A stretch of DNA of 64,000 nt, taken from the NCBI RefSeq assembly GCF_030439915.1, contig NZ_JAQFJG010000001.1, forward strand, positions 248,001 through 312,000. Direction: 5' to 3'. This document shows, piece after piece, positions 26,480 to 38,608 of this stretch (positions are counted from its first letter, which is position 1; the number at the start of each line of letters is the position of its first letter). The DNA is from Streptococcus sp. SPS1 (lineage in GTDB: Bacteria > Bacillota > Bacilli > Lactobacillales > Streptococcaceae). The notes beneath the pieces were generated by a model. It was not told the origin of the DNA. It did not search any database and saw nothing but the letters and a program-made list of their open reading frames with translations. The translations under genes and the position numbers were made by a program.

Positions 26480-27583
26480 CTAATAATATTCTCTCGGAAT
26501 GCGGTCGCTAAGGAGACAAACCACCTCATAGTTAATAGTCCCACGGTAGGTCGCTACCTGAGTTGCTGTGATTTCCTTATCTCCGTTAATACCAATTAGT
26601 GTGACTTTTGTTCCCAGCGGATAAACCTTAGGCAGACGAATGGTGATTTGATCCATAGATACTCGTCCAACGATTGGGCAAGCTTGCCCATCTACCAAGA
26701 CGGAGAAATTCTGCATATCTCGTGTCCAACCATCCGCATAGCCGATTGGAACAGTCGCGATGACTTGCTCGCTATCCGCCTGATAGGTCGCTCCATAGCC
26801 CATGCAAGTTCCAGCTGGAACTGTCTTGACATGGACCAGAGCAGACTCCAAGGTCAAGGCTGGTGTCAAGTCATAGGGTAAATCCAAGGCCTCTCCACTA
26901 GGATTAAGACCATACATAGCATCTCCCATACGAACCGCATTGAAAATAGTCTCTGCATGCCAAAGAGTCGTTGCAGAATTGCTAGCATGAACCAAGTCTG
27001 GAAGACCTTTCATACTGGCCAAAATAGTTTTAAACCGTTCTAACTGGGCATTAAAATAGTCATCTGATTCCTCATCAGCAGTAGCAAAATGGGTAAAAAT
27101 CCCTTCAACATGCACACCGTGTTGTTGGAGCAAGTCTTGAGCCTGATTAGCCTCACTGGCCTCTCTAAAACCAATCCGTCCCATTCCTGAGTCAATCTTG
27201 AGGTGAACTGTCAATCCAGTTAGGTCCGCTTCCTTATCTAAGAGTGCTTGAAGCCACTCCAGTCCAGCCACAGTCAAGGTGATGTCGTATTCTTTAGCTA
27301 GGCCAATAGCTTCTATTTCAGACACTCCTAAGATAAGGATTTTCTTGCCAACTCCAGCCTGACGAAGTTCAATAGCTTCATCAATATTGGAAACGCAAAA
27401 GCCATCAACATCATCTTGAATTGCCTTGGCAACGGCAACAGCCCCATGACCATAGGCATTGGCCTTGACCACAGCCCACTTGAGCGTTCCTTCAGGGATA
27501 TGAGCCCCCATTTGCTGAATATTTTGTCGAATAGCTCCCAGATGAATCAGAGCCTTGGTTGGTCTATGCGGACTAGCTTTCAT
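26480..27583 (-). CDS. alr: Alanine racemase
   Basis: PLP-dependent enzyme that makes D-alanine for peptidoglycan and teichoic acids. A start at [16 protein letters not shown] gives 367 residues, the usual streptococcal length. The PLP lysine is in [12 protein letters not shown] (Lys40), and the catalytic Tyr of the partner subunit is in [12 protein letters not shown] near residue 265. The start overlaps the acpS stop by 11 nt, the standard acpS-alr arrangement of Firmicutes. Confidence 0.96.
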   Translation of the reverse strand: MKASPHRPTKALIHLGAIRQNIQQMGAHIPEGTLKWAVVKANAYGHGAVAVAKAIQDDVDGFCVSNIDEAIELRQAGVGKKILILGVSEIEAIGLAKEYDITLTVAGLEWLQALLDKEADLTGLTVHLKIDSGMGRIGFREASEANQAQDLLQQHGVHVEGIFTHFATADEESDDYFNAQLERFKTILASMKGLPDLVHASNSATTLWHAETIFNAVRMGDAMYGLNPSGEALDLPYDLTPALTLESALVHVKTVPAGTCMGYGATYQADSEQVIATVPIGYADGWTRDMQNFSVLVDGQACPIVGRVSMDQITIRLPKVYPLGTKVTLIGINGDKEITATQVATYRGTINYEVVCLLSDRIPREYY

Positions 27584-27935
27584 GATTTTCCTCCAAAATG
27601 ACACTGGCTGTCACAAACTGATCTGTGTGGCTGATAGACAGCCAAATCTTTCCTGAAAATGGTGACTGACTAAAATAAGGCGCCCCACGTTCATTATTCA
27701 AGACTTCCAAATCCTGAAAACCGAGCTTGCCAATACCAGTTCCCATGGCCTTGGAAAAGGCTTCTTTAGCCGACCAGCGACCAGCCAAATATTCTATTTG
27801 CCTGCGCCCTTTAAGACTGTTAAACCGTTCCATTTCCTTAGCGGTCAGCACGCGCTTAGCAAAACCTTCATGTCGTGTAACTGCGCTTTCTATCGAAGCC
27901 AATTCTTCGATGTCAATTCCGTGTCCAACTATCAT
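27573..27935 (-). CDS. acpS: Holo-[acyl-carrier-protein] synthase
   Basis: Transfers 4'-phosphopantetheine from CoA to acyl carrier protein, activating fatty-acid synthesis. It is 120 residues starting [12 protein letters not shown], where the Asp of GIDI binds metal. The second motif [15 protein letters not shown] is near residue 53 and the C-terminal [15 protein letters not shown] is typical. An in-frame upstream extension is rejected because it has no family similarity and the 120-residue form is standard. Confidence 0.95.
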   Translation of the reverse strand: MIVGHGIDIEELASIESAVTRHEGFAKRVLTAKEMERFNSLKGRRQIEYLAGRWSAKEAFSKAMGTGIGKLGFQDLEVLNNERGAPYFSQSPFSGKIWLSISHTDQFVTASVILEENHES

Positions 27936-27979
27936 TCTCATCAAAAGGAGTTGAGATTCCCCAACTCCATCCTTTTCAC

Positions 27980-29011
27980 TTATTTTGTCAAGGTAGCATA
28001 AATTTCTTCTACCAAGGCCTCTGTATTTTCCCAACCTAGACAAGGATCGGTAATGGAGCAACCAAAGACCTCTGGTTGGTTTTGACGACCATCTGCTAGG
28101 TAGGATTCAATCATAAAGCCTCGAACCGTCTTTTTAATCTTCTCATTCCAATCACGATTTTGCAAGGTCTGGCGAACAATTCGAATCTGCTCCATATATT
28201 GCTTGCCTGAGTTATCATGGTTGGTGTCAATGAGGATAAAAGGATTTTCAAGTCCCATGGTTTCATAGCGTTCAATGGCTTGGAGTAAGTTTTCATAGTA
28301 GTAATTCGGCATATAATTGCCATACTCGTTAACTGCTCCACGGAGGATGACATGGGACAAAGGATTACCTGAAGTCTCAACTTCCTGCCCATGATAAAGG
28401 AAGGTTTGCTTGTTTTGAGCAGCATAGATGGCGTTAAACATAACACCCAAATTTCCTGAGGTTGGATTTTTCATCCCTACTGGTGCATCAATCCCAGAAG
28501 CCACAAAGCGGTGCTCTTGGTCTTCCACAGAACGAGCTCCAACGGCATGGTAGCTAACCAAGTCATCCACCAAGATGAGATTTGACGGATAAAGCATCTC
28601 ATCTGCCGTCGTCAAACCAGTCTCTGTAATCACGCGGTAGTGCAACTGGCGCACAGCCTGCAAACCGTTAATCAGGCTTGGAGCCTTAGAAGTGTCTGGC
28701 TGGTGAACCAACCCTTTATAGCCGTCTCCGTTGGTACGAGGCTTAGCAGTATAAACGCGCATAACCATGAAAATCTTGTCCGCTACCTTCTTTTGCAAGG
28801 CGGATAAACGGCGAGCATATTCCAAGACCGCTTCTTCATTATCAGAAGAGCAAGGACCAATTACCAAGAGAATACGGTCATCTTCCCCTGAAATAATGTC
28901 TGCCAATTCTCTATCACGGCTTTCCTTAAGTCGCAAGGCTTCCGCAGACAATTGGGTTTCAGCCTTGATGACTTCCATATCGATTTCTTGACCTTTTTCA
29001 ATAAATGCCAT
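27980..29011 (-). CDS. 3-deoxy-7-phosphoheptulonate synthase (DAHP synthase), copy A
   Basis: Catalyses the first step of the shikimate pathway, joining PEP and erythrose-4-phosphate. It is 343 residues of the type I AroFGH class, with [19 protein letters not shown] near residue 48, [11 protein letters not shown] near residue 89, [14 protein letters not shown] near residue 160 and [12 protein letters not shown] near residue 262. The neighbouring gene at 29013 is a close paralogue, one nucleotide away. Allosteric specificity (Phe, Tyr or Trp) cannot be read from sequence here. Symbols aroF/aroG are used inconsistently for the pair. Confidence 0.93.
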   Translation of the reverse strand: MAFIEKGQEIDMEVIKAETQLSAEALRLKESRDRELADIISGEDDRILLVIGPCSSDNEEAVLEYARRLSALQKKVADKIFMVMRVYTAKPRTNGDGYKGLVHQPDTSKAPSLINGLQAVRQLHYRVITETGLTTADEMLYPSNLILVDDLVSYHAVGARSVEDQEHRFVASGIDAPVGMKNPTSGNLGVMFNAIYAAQNKQTFLYHGQEVETSGNPLSHVILRGAVNEYGNYMPNYYYENLLQAIERYETMGLENPFILIDTNHDNSGKQYMEQIRIVRQTLQNRDWNEKIKKTVRGFMIESYLADGRQNQPEVFGCSITDPCLGWENTEALVEEIYATLTK

Positions 29012-29012
29012 C

Positions 29013-30044
29013 TTATTCTCCTAACGTTTTGTAAATTTCTCTGACAAGGGTTTCTGTGTTATCCCAACCCAGGCAAGGGTCTGTGATAGACTTGCCAAAT
29101 ACTTCTGGCTCATTTTGTCGACCATCTTCCAGATAAGACTCAATCATAAAACCACGAACGAACTGCTTGATTTTTTCATTCCAAGCACGGTTAATCAAGG
29201 TCTGGCGGACAATTCGAATCTGGTCCATGTATTGCTTACCAGAGTTGTCATGATTGGTATCAATGATGATAAAAGGATTTTCCAAGCCCATTTTCTCATA
29301 CTGGGCAATGGTGTCAATTAAATTGTCATAATAGTAGTTGGGAATATTCTTACCATACTCATTAAGAGCACCACGAAGAATGGCGTGTGAAAGCGGGTTC
29401 CCAGTTGTTTCCACTTCTTTTCCTAGGAAAAGGAAGCTTTGTTTGTTTTGAGCAGCATAAATCCCATTAAACATGACATTGAGATTTCCAGAGGTTGGAT
29501 TTTTAAAACCAGTTGCGAAATCTGCCCCACTGGCCACAAAGCGGTGTTGCTGGTCTTCAACTGAACGGGCACCAACTGCCATGTAAGAAATCAAATCATC
29601 CACAAGAGGAAGATTTTCAGGATAAAGCATTTCATCAGCTGTTGTCATACCTGTTTCTGTGATAACACGATAGTGAAGATGGCGAACAGCTTTGATTCCG
29701 TTGATAAGACTAGGCGCTTCTGTCGCGTTAGGCTGGTGAATCAAGCCCTTGTAACCATCTCCGTTGGTACGAGGTTTGGCAGTGTAAACACGCATAACCA
29801 TAAAGATACGGTCTGCTACTTCTTCTTGTAGGACTGCCAAACGCTTAGCGTATTCAAGGACAGCTTCTTCATTGTCAGATGAGCATGGTCCGATTACCAA
29901 GAGAATTCGCTGGTCTTCTCCACGTATAATGGCTTCTAGTTCTTGATCACGCTGTGATTTTCTCTCCAAAGCCCGACCTTCTAATTTTGATAAGGCACGA
30001 ACTTCTTCAATATTGATTTTAGGACTTTTTGCTGTAAATACCAT
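29013..30044 (-). CDS. 3-deoxy-7-phosphoheptulonate synthase (DAHP synthase), copy B
   Basis: The second 343-residue type I DAHP synthase, co-linear with copy A over its whole length and sharing all active-site motifs ([47 protein letters not shown]). Differences concentrate in the N-terminal 30 residues and the middle, where regulation usually resides. It is the first of the pair after secA and is preceded by a long hairpin at 30068-30106. Confidence 0.93.
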   Translation of the reverse strand: MVFTAKSPKINIEEVRALSKLEGRALERKSQRDQELEAIIRGEDQRILLVIGPCSSDNEEAVLEYAKRLAVLQEEVADRIFMVMRVYTAKPRTNGDGYKGLIHQPNATEAPSLINGIKAVRHLHYRVITETGMTTADEMLYPENLPLVDDLISYMAVGARSVEDQQHRFVASGADFATGFKNPTSGNLNVMFNGIYAAQNKQSFLFLGKEVETTGNPLSHAILRGALNEYGKNIPNYYYDNLIDTIAQYEKMGLENPFIIIDTNHDNSGKQYMDQIRIVRQTLINRAWNEKIKQFVRGFMIESYLEDGRQNEPEVFGKSITDPCLGWDNTETLVREIYKTLGE

Positions 30045-30067
30045 AACTCATCTCCTTATAAAGCAAA

Positions 30068-30106
30068 CGGATACCAAGTAAAAATTTACTTTTCACAAGG
30101 TATCCG
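30068..30106 (-). promoter_or_regulatory. Hairpin between secA and the DAHP synthase genes
   Basis: CGGATACC and GGTATCCG form a perfect 8-bp outer stem, with an inner AAGTAAA/TTTACTT helix. It is followed by TTTGCTTTATAAGGAG, which is the ribosome-binding region. It could be an attenuator, processing site or partial terminator. Confidence 0.5.
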
Positions 30107-30124
30107 CCTCTAAACTATCTCATT

Positions 30125-32638
<2,514 letters not shown>

Positions 32639-32735
32639 GTTTTTCCTTACTTTAAATTCCGAATATTTTAGAATGTTCTTTTAATTTTAGCACAATTACT
32701 GATTATTTTCAAGGAAGAATCCCCATTTTGAAAAG

Positions 32736-32765
32736 GAAAAAGAGGCTAGTTTCCAAGCTAACCTC
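32736..32765 (-). terminator. Terminator of the small membrane-protein genes
   Basis: On the minus strand GAGGTTAG and CTAGCCTC form an 8-bp stem with one G-U pair, followed by TTTTT. It lies after the stop at 32784 and separates this pair from secA. Confidence 0.75.
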
Positions 32766-32783
32766 TCTGACTTTTATGATGCT

Positions 32784-33074
32784 TTAATTGCCAACAAAAA
32801 TCGGCAAAATCGCAAATAGGATAAATAGATTTATCCAAAGAGAAAAACAGCAGATCAATCCAAAAACAAAGAGACTGACTTTCTTGGACAGCAAGGCCAT
32901 CAAAATAGACAGAATACCAAAAACTAGCAAGACTTTCTGTATGCTGAAGAGGTCAATCTTTCCCCCCAGAATCGGACTGCCCCAAGGAAGAAAGAAGAAA
33001 GCAATCCAGATCAACAGAACTAAACCAATATAGACCTTAGAATAGCGTGTAATAAATGATTTTAGATATGCCAT
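32784..33074 (-). CDS. Small membrane protein (96 aa), unknown function
   Basis: A 96-residue protein with about three hydrophobic segments (roughly residues 14-31, 43-62 and 68-92) and a basic N-terminus (MAYLKSFITRYSK). I recognise no family. It follows another small membrane-protein gene by 33 nt, and both precede the secA terminator. The reading frame, an AGGAGG site upstream and a terminator downstream support a real gene. Confidence 0.65.
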   Translation of the reverse strand: MAYLKSFITRYSKVYIGLVLLIWIAFFFLPWGSPILGGKIDLFSIQKVLLVFGILSILMALLSKKVSLFVFGLICCFSLWINLFILFAILPIFVGN

Positions 33075-33107
33075 AAGCCACCTCCTACAAATAAAAACCG
33101 ATATAAA

Positions 33108-33449
33108 TCAATGCCTTCCACCCTTAGACTTTCCTAACTCCTTTCTTAGTCTAAGCATTTTTTTGAAACAGGAATAAGTTAACCCATTCAGACCAATAGC
33201 TAGCAGAATAAAAAGAAACCAAATGCCCCATAACTTGATATCTGTCACATTTCTCAAGACGATATTGAAAAACAGAACTGAAATAACTGTCCAAGCAAGG
33301 CTAAAAAGAGCATAGAGGGGAATGTAAAACCAGTAAAAATAGTAAAAAATTGGGAAAAATTTACTTTCTCTATTATCCTTTTCAATCCAGCTGAAAAAGT
33401 AAAACCAGGGCAATAAGATTATAAATTTAAACAAATGTTTCATCGACAC
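33108..33449 (-). CDS. Small membrane protein (113 aa), unknown function
   Basis: A 113-residue protein with about three hydrophobic segments and many aromatic residues in the first half (FIILLPWFYFFSW near residue 9, FYYFYWFYIPLYALFSLAW near residue 36). The C-terminal part is basic (RLRKELGKSKGGRH). It has a GGAGG site before its ATG. It forms a pair with the gene at 32784. Function unknown. Confidence 0.65.
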   Translation of the reverse strand: MSMKHLFKFIILLPWFYFFSWIEKDNRESKFFPIFYYFYWFYIPLYALFSLAWTVISVLFFNIVLRNVTDIKLWGIWFLFILLAIGLNGLTYSCFKKMLRLRKELGKSKGGRH

Positions 33450-33487
33450 CTCCTTTTTGATAGCGTTTTCTATTATTTTATTATATC

Positions 33488-33516
33488 AAAAAAATCTGGA
33501 AATGTCATTCCAGATT
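33488..33516 (-). terminator. Terminator of the nrdR-der gene block
   Basis: AATCTGGAA and TTCCAGATT form a 9-bp stem with a 6-nt loop and a T-run on the minus strand, just after the der stop codon at 33525. Confidence 0.85.
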
Positions 33517-33524
33517 CTACTTCT

Positions 33525-34835
33525 TTATTTACGCTTTCTTGCGATGAGATGGATTGGTGTTCCTTCAAAGACAAAGGCCTTGCGGATTTGATTTTCCAAG
33601 AAACGTAGGTAAGAAAAGTGCATGAGTTCTTCTTCATTGACAAAGATGACAAAGGTTGGTGGTTTGGTTGCCACTTGGGTCGCGTAGAAAATCTTAAGGC
33701 GTTTTCCTTTGTCTGTCGGTGTTGGGTTGATAGCAATAGCATCCATAATCACATCGTTCAAGACAGCTGATGGAATACGTGTATTTTGACTTTCGCTGAT
33801 TTGCTTGATCATCTCAGGAAGTTTGTGGAGACGTTGCTTGGTCAAAGCAGATACAAAGATAATCGGTGCGTAAGGCAGGTATTGGAACTGCTCACGAATA
33901 TCTTCTTCCCAGTTTTTCATAGTATGGTTGTCTTTTTCAAGAGTATCCCACTTGTTGACCACGATAATCATCCCTTTACCAGCTTCATGGGCAAATCCTG
34001 CGATACGCTTGTCGTATTCACGGATTCCTTCTTCCGCATTGATGACCATTAAGACCACATCTGAACGGTCAATAGCACGCATGGCACGCATGACAGAGTA
34101 TTTCTCGGTATTTTCATAAACCTTACCAGATTTACGCATACCAGCCGTATCAATCATGGTAAACTCTTGACCATCTGTATCTGTAAAGTGGGTATCAATA
34201 GCGTCACGCGTTGTTCCAGCAACAGGACTAGCAATGACACGGTCTTCGCCCAAAATAGCGTTAATCAAGCTTGATTTTCCAACGTTGGGACGACCAATCA
34301 AGCTAAACTTAATGACATCTGGATTTTCTTCTTCATATTCATTTGGAAGATTTTCTACGATGGCATCTAGCACATCCCCTGTACCGATACCATGGACAGA
34401 TGAGATAGGCAGTGGTTCACCCAAACCGAGGGCATAGAAATCATAGATATCATTTCGCATCTCAGGGTTGTCCACCTTGTTGACTGCGAGGATAACTGGT
34501 TTGTGGGTCTTATAAAGCTTGCGGGCTACGTATTCGTCTGCATCGGTAATCCCTTCCTTACCAGACACGACAAAGACGATAACATCTGCTTCTTCCATGG
34601 CAATTTCTGCCTGGTGCTTGATTTGTTCCATAAAAGGAGCATCGACATCATCGATTCCTCCTGTATCAATCATGCTAAAAGAACGATTGAGCCACTCACC
34701 CGTTGCATAGATACGGTCACGTGTCACGCCTTCGACATCCTCTACAATGGAGATTCGCTCACCAGCGATCCGATTAAATAGGGTTGATTTCCCAACATTG
34801 GGACGTCCTACAATGGCAATAGTTGGTAGGGCCAT
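33525..34835 (-). CDS. der: Ribosome-assembly GTPase Der (EngA)
   Basis: Double-GTPase protein needed for maturation of the 50S subunit. It is 436 residues, the usual length. Two consecutive G domains are visible: [12 protein letters not shown] (residue 10) with NKVD, and a second [12 protein letters not shown] (near residue 182) with NKWD. The C-terminal KH-like domain ends in a basic RKRK. It is the last gene of the nrdR-dnaB-dnaI-nitroreductase-der block. Confidence 0.97.
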
Positions 34836-34848
34836 AATTTCTCACTTT

Positions 34849-35562
34849 CTACAATAACTTCTTCTGTTCAAGATTTTTTCTAGTTGAGCTTGGTTCTGCT
34901 TGACCAAACTGTTCTGCTAGACGCTGACTCCAGCTTGTGGTTGCACGCGCTCCAGCATAGTCCGCCTGTACACGGTCATAAGCTTCGATTGCATCAGTTG
35001 ACTGTTCTTGATATTCTTCCTCAAACACCACTTGATTCAATGGCAAGCGAGGTTTGACTTCATGTTCTTCATTTGGTAATCCTAGTGCCATCCCAAAGAC
35101 AGGATAGGTGTAGTCAGGCAAATTAAAGAGTTCTGCTACTTCTTCTGACTTGTACCGCACCAAGCCAATAATGACACCACCATAGCCCAAGCTCTCAGCT
35201 GCAAGCAGGGCATTTTGACCTGCAAGGGCCGCATCGACCGAACTAATCAAGAGACCTTCTACACCTTGAGGTTGGAAGGTATCCGTATGGAGTCGTGCTC
35301 CCTTTTCTGCTCGGTTCAAATCCCCGACAAAGAGAAGAAAAACAGCTGACTGGCGAATGGCTTCTTGAGGCACCAATTCATACAAGGCATCTTTCTTCTC
35401 TTGACTTCGTACCACAATCACAGAGTAGGATTGGAAATTCTTCCAAGACGAGGCCATCTGGGCTGCTGTCAGGATTTCAGTCAAGTCTTCTTGAGGAAGG
35501 ACTTGTTCCTTAAATCTTCGAACAGACTTATGAGCTTTCATCAGTTTAATCGTTTCTGTCAT
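34849..35562 (-). CDS. NAD(P)H-dependent nitroreductase-family oxidoreductase
   Basis: A 237-residue flavoprotein of the NfsA/FRP type that reduces nitro or quinone compounds with FMN. The FMN-binding arginine motif is AHKSVRRFKEQ near residue 10, and the GLGYGGVIIGLVR-like segment is around residue 126. The C-terminal region has the PRLPLNQVVFEEEY pattern of NfsA-like enzymes. The start overlaps the dnaI stop by 4 nt. The physiological substrate is unknown. Confidence 0.85.
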   Translation of the reverse strand: MTETIKLMKAHKSVRRFKEQVLPQEDLTEILTAAQMASSWKNFQSYSVIVVRSQEKKDALYELVPQEAIRQSAVFLLFVGDLNRAEKGARLHTDTFQPQGVEGLLISSVDAALAGQNALLAAESLGYGGVIIGLVRYKSEEVAELFNLPDYTYPVFGMALGLPNEEHEVKPRLPLNQVVFEEEYQEQSTDAIEAYDRVQADYAGARATTSWSQRLAEQFGQAEPSSTRKNLEQKKLL

Positions 35563-36455
35563 CGACGGTTTACTCCTTCTAAACGAGTCTCCTCAGCCAA
35601 ATAACGGATGCGTTCCATGACCCGTCTAGCTTCCCAGGTTTCGTCATTTCCATGTTTCCCTTTAGCGAAATGCTGTTCCAATTCTTCAAAGTTGAAGTTG
35701 GAGGTAAAAAAGGTCGGTAAATTTTCCTGCATCCGATATTGAAGAATGACCTGCAGGATTTCATCACGTACCCAAGCTGTTGATTGCTCGGCACCAATGT
35801 CATCTAAAATCAGAACTTCAGACAGTTTAATCTCATCCACCAAGGTCTTGACATTACCATCACCGATAGCATTTTTGACATCAATGACAAAGCTAGGATA
35901 GTGGAGAAGAGTGGATGAAACACCACGTTTTTCTGATAAATCATGGGCTAAGGCAGCCACCATGAAACTTTTACCCACACCAAAGTCTCCATACAAGTAA
36001 AGACCTTTTTGAATAGCTGGATATTGCTCCACGAAGGCTAATAGCTTTTCAAAAACTGGCAAGCGCCCCAAATCATCCAAATCTACTTGAGCTAAACTAG
36101 CTTTCTTGAGAGTAGCTGGCAGATTGATTAACTTGAGGCGGTTCTTAATAGCCGCTTCTTTTTCAGCTGCGATTAGTTCAGGAGTTTCTTCATATGAGAC
36201 ATCCGCATAGCCATGATTCATAACCAAAATCGGCTTGTAGCCTTTGGCAATATAATCCGTATCACCACGAAGAAACTTGTCACGCTCGGTGATGTACTGA
36301 TTAAACTTGGAGATACTGCGATTTAATTCCTCTGGGGTCAAGGATTCTTGCTGGATAAAAGCCGCAACATCAGGATCCTTCATGATTTTCTGGACCAAGT
36401 CTTGATAATGAAAACGGCTAGGTTGACGTTTGAGTACGTCTCCGACACTTTCCAT
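35559..36455 (-). CDS. dnaI: Primosomal protein DnaI (helicase loader ATPase)
   Basis: AAA+ ATPase that loads the replicative helicase DnaC during initiation and restart. It is 298 residues. The N-terminal helicase-interaction domain occupies about 1-120. Walker A is YGDFGVGKSFMVAALAH near residue 155 and Walker B is VLILDDIGAEQ near residue 218. It follows dnaB without a gap, the conserved Firmicute arrangement. Confidence 0.94.
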   Translation of the reverse strand: MESVGDVLKRQPSRFHYQDLVQKIMKDPDVAAFIQQESLTPEELNRSISKFNQYITERDKFLRGDTDYIAKGYKPILVMNHGYADVSYEETPELIAAEKEAAIKNRLKLINLPATLKKASLAQVDLDDLGRLPVFEKLLAFVEQYPAIQKGLYLYGDFGVGKSFMVAALAHDLSEKRGVSSTLLHYPSFVIDVKNAIGDGNVKTLVDEIKLSEVLILDDIGAEQSTAWVRDEILQVILQYRMQENLPTFFTSNFNFEELEQHFAKGKHGNDETWEARRVMERIRYLAEETRLEGVNRR

Positions 36456-37625
36456 CTAATCTCCTCCTTTTTCTAATCGAGCTAATAGTTCTTGTTTCTT
36501 ACGTTCTAGTTCCAGACGAGTTTCCTCGCTGGTTTCATTCTTATAATCTGGGTTACTCCACTTGGGTACATTGGACTTGGTAGGACTGGGTTTACTGCTT
36601 TTTTGAGTCTGATTCTTCTGTCCACGCTCACGAATGCGCAAGACTGCCTCTTCTGCTGAATGTATCTTTTGATAGGCATAGTCATTAGCCACCTTCATGG
36701 CATATTTCTCATTGATGTTTGCCGAATCCACCTTATTAAAGGTCAACAAGAGAATGATATTGATGACTTCGTCCAGCAAGCCCAAGCCAGCCATCTGTTG
36801 CAAGAGTTCTCTTTCTGTTTGGGTAATAGTTCCCTTGCGTGTCTGCTTGATTTCTGCCAAGAACTGCAGAGCAGTTTTACTTTTAGCTTCTTTGATAATG
36901 GTTGCTTCCTTAGGACTAAAGTCAGAGGAAACAGGTTTTTGAGCAATTTTTTCCCGCATGCGTTTGGTTGAAATAACCTGGGAAACGGCTGTTGACTTGG
37001 CCAATTGATAAGTTTCAAACCAAGTCCATTTCTTCTCCCCAGCAATGACAAAAAGGTCTAAGACATCGGACTGCTCATCCGCAAAGCGAAGCCCATCTCG
37101 AGCCATAAGCTGACGAAAATGGTCTAAGTCAAAATCGTTGGCCACTTTCTTCTTGAGACCAAGGTCTTCTTGACTTCCTAGTTCTGCCAAGTCTGGAAAG
37201 ACTTGATTGAGTGAGACAGGTATTTCTTCTCCCTCAGCACTCTCAACTTTCAAATCCTCCACCGCTGCATCGCCAATCTTTTTCTCCAAAAGTCTGCGAT
37301 AAACAGGATGCTTCAAGAAATCTTGACTTGAAAGAGGAGCATGGATAACTATCTGATAAACATCCCCCTTTTGATAGAGAGTCAAAAGATTGAAAGCAGA
37401 TAGGATTTTCAGGGATTTTATCAGTCTATCCATCCCAAAGTTGAGATGGTTAAGAATGCTTGAAAAAAGATATTCCTTTCTACCATTATCCCAAAAACTA
37501 ATTGTATAAAGATAAAGGCTCAGTGCCTCCTGACCGATAATCGGGAGGTAGCACTGTACCAGAGATGAGGTATCTTGCGACACCCGATTATTCTTTAGAT
37601 AAGAAAAACGGTCAATTGGCTTCAT
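36456..37625 (-). CDS. dnaB: Replication initiation and membrane attachment protein DnaB (helicase loader)
   Basis: The Firmicute DnaB, which is not a helicase but a helicase co-loader working with DnaD and DnaI at oriC and restart sites. It is 389 residues with an N-terminal winged-helix DDBH1-like region (about 1-110) and a C-terminal DnaB/DnaD-type DDBH2 domain (about 250-350). The ATG abuts the nrdR stop. Its C-terminal tail is Lys/Glu/Ser-rich. Confidence 0.9.
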   Translation of the reverse strand: MKPIDRFSYLKNNRVSQDTSSLVQCYLPIIGQEALSLYLYTISFWDNGRKEYLFSSILNHLNFGMDRLIKSLKILSAFNLLTLYQKGDVYQIVIHAPLSSQDFLKHPVYRRLLEKKIGDAAVEDLKVESAEGEEIPVSLNQVFPDLAELGSQEDLGLKKKVANDFDLDHFRQLMARDGLRFADEQSDVLDLFVIAGEKKWTWFETYQLAKSTAVSQVISTKRMREKIAQKPVSSDFSPKEATIIKEAKSKTALQFLAEIKQTRKGTITQTERELLQQMAGLGLLDEVINIILLLTFNKVDSANINEKYAMKVANDYAYQKIHSAEEAVLRIRERGQKNQTQKSSKPSPTKSNVPKWSNPDYKNETSEETRLELERKKQELLARLEKGGD

Positions 37626-38099
37626 TTATCTTTCCTTTTTCTTTTTAGAGGACTGGGTGATTTGTTGGAGCAGGCTCTCTAACTCACTCACATCCTTAAA
37701 ACTACGATAGACACTGGCAAAACGTACATAAGTAATCTCATCTAACTCAGCTAACTCCTCCATGACGAGTGAACCAATGTCCTCACTTTGAATTTCATTT
37801 TCATTTCGACCACGGAGTTTCTGTTCGATACGATTGACTACCATGTTGATTTCATCACTTGACACAGGACGTTTCTGGGCTGAGCGGATAATCCCATTAA
37901 AGATTTTATCTCTGGAGAACTGTTCCCGTGTGCCATCTTTTTTAACAACCACTAAGGTTCTTTCTTCTACTCGTTCGTAGGTTGTAAAACGGTGTTGGCA
38001 TTCGTCGCACTCACGTCTTCTACGAATGGTGTTCCCTTCTTCTGCTTGGCGACTATCGATAACACTTGACTTGGTAGCCCCACATTTTGGACAACGCAT
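37626..38099 (-). CDS. nrdR: Transcriptional repressor NrdR
   Basis: Zinc-finger and ATP-cone repressor of ribonucleotide reductase genes. A start at [13 protein letters not shown] gives 157 residues, the standard form. The zinc ribbon has CPKC (residues 3-6) and CDEC near residue 31, and the ATP-cone follows with [16 protein letters not shown] near residue 52. An upstream in-frame extension to 38159 is rejected because the promoter overlaps it. A promoter with TGGTATAAT lies at 38127-38154. Confidence 0.95.
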
Positions 38100-38126
38100 C
38101 CTTTCCCTCCTTATCGTTTTCTTTTC

Positions 38127-38154
38127 ATTATACCATTTTTTAAACGATTCCCAA
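38127..38154 (-). promoter_or_regulatory. Promoter of nrdR operon
   Basis: On the minus strand TTGGGA, a 16-nt spacer and TATAAT with a TGG extension. It drives nrdR-dnaB-dnaI-nitroreductase-der and lies back to back with the GntR promoter. Confidence 0.75.
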
Positions 38155-38172
38155 AACAATTCTTCTTTTTGC

Positions 38173-38201
38173 TTGACAAGTTTTTTGTTTTGTTGTATTA
38201 T
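38173..38201 (+). promoter_or_regulatory. Promoter of the GntR-ABC operon
   Basis: TTGACA, a 17-nt spacer and TATTAT, followed by an AAAGGAG ribosome-binding site and the ATG at 38239. Confidence 0.85.
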
Positions 38202-38238
38202 TTAATTAAGACAAAAAGATAAAAGAAAGGAGAACAAG

Positions 38239-38604
38239 ATGTCCTGGACATTTGACAACAAAAAACCCATCTATTTACAGATTATGGAGAAAATCAAGCT
38301 TCAGATTGTTTCCCATACACTGGAAGCCAATCAACAACTTCCAACCGTGCGAGAGCTGGCTAGCGAGGCGGGGGTCAATCCAAACACCATCCAAAGAGCC
38401 TTGTCAGACCTCGAACGAGAAGGATTTGTCTACAGTAAGCGCACAACTGGACGATTTGTGACTGAGGATAAGGAGCTAATCGCCCAATCACGCAAACAAT
38501 TATCCGAAGAAGAATTGGAACACTTCGTTTCCTCCATGACCCATTTTGGCTATGAAAAAGAAGAACTACCAGGCGTAGTCGGCGATTATATTAAAGGAGT
38601 TTAA
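38239..38604 (+). CDS. GntR-family regulator (YtrA subfamily)
   Basis: A 121-residue regulator with a GntR winged helix (QQLPTVRELASEAGVNPNTIQRAL near residues 34-57) and a short C-terminal helical tail, as in the YtrA subfamily that controls ABC transporters. It is the first gene of the operon with the ATPase (38609) and permease (39321). Autoregulation is expected, but no clear dyad was found around the promoter. Confidence 0.88.
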   Translation: MSWTFDNKKPIYLQIMEKIKLQIVSHTLEANQQLPTVRELASEAGVNPNTIQRALSDLEREGFVYSKRTTGRFVTEDKELIAQSRKQLSEEELEHFVSSMTHFGYEKEELPGVVGDYIKGV

Positions 38605-38608
38605 GCCT

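Noticed and set aside
36660..36971. Overlapping plus-strand ORFs opposite dnaB
   Set aside because: They are shadows of the dnaB gene; product composition is random-like.
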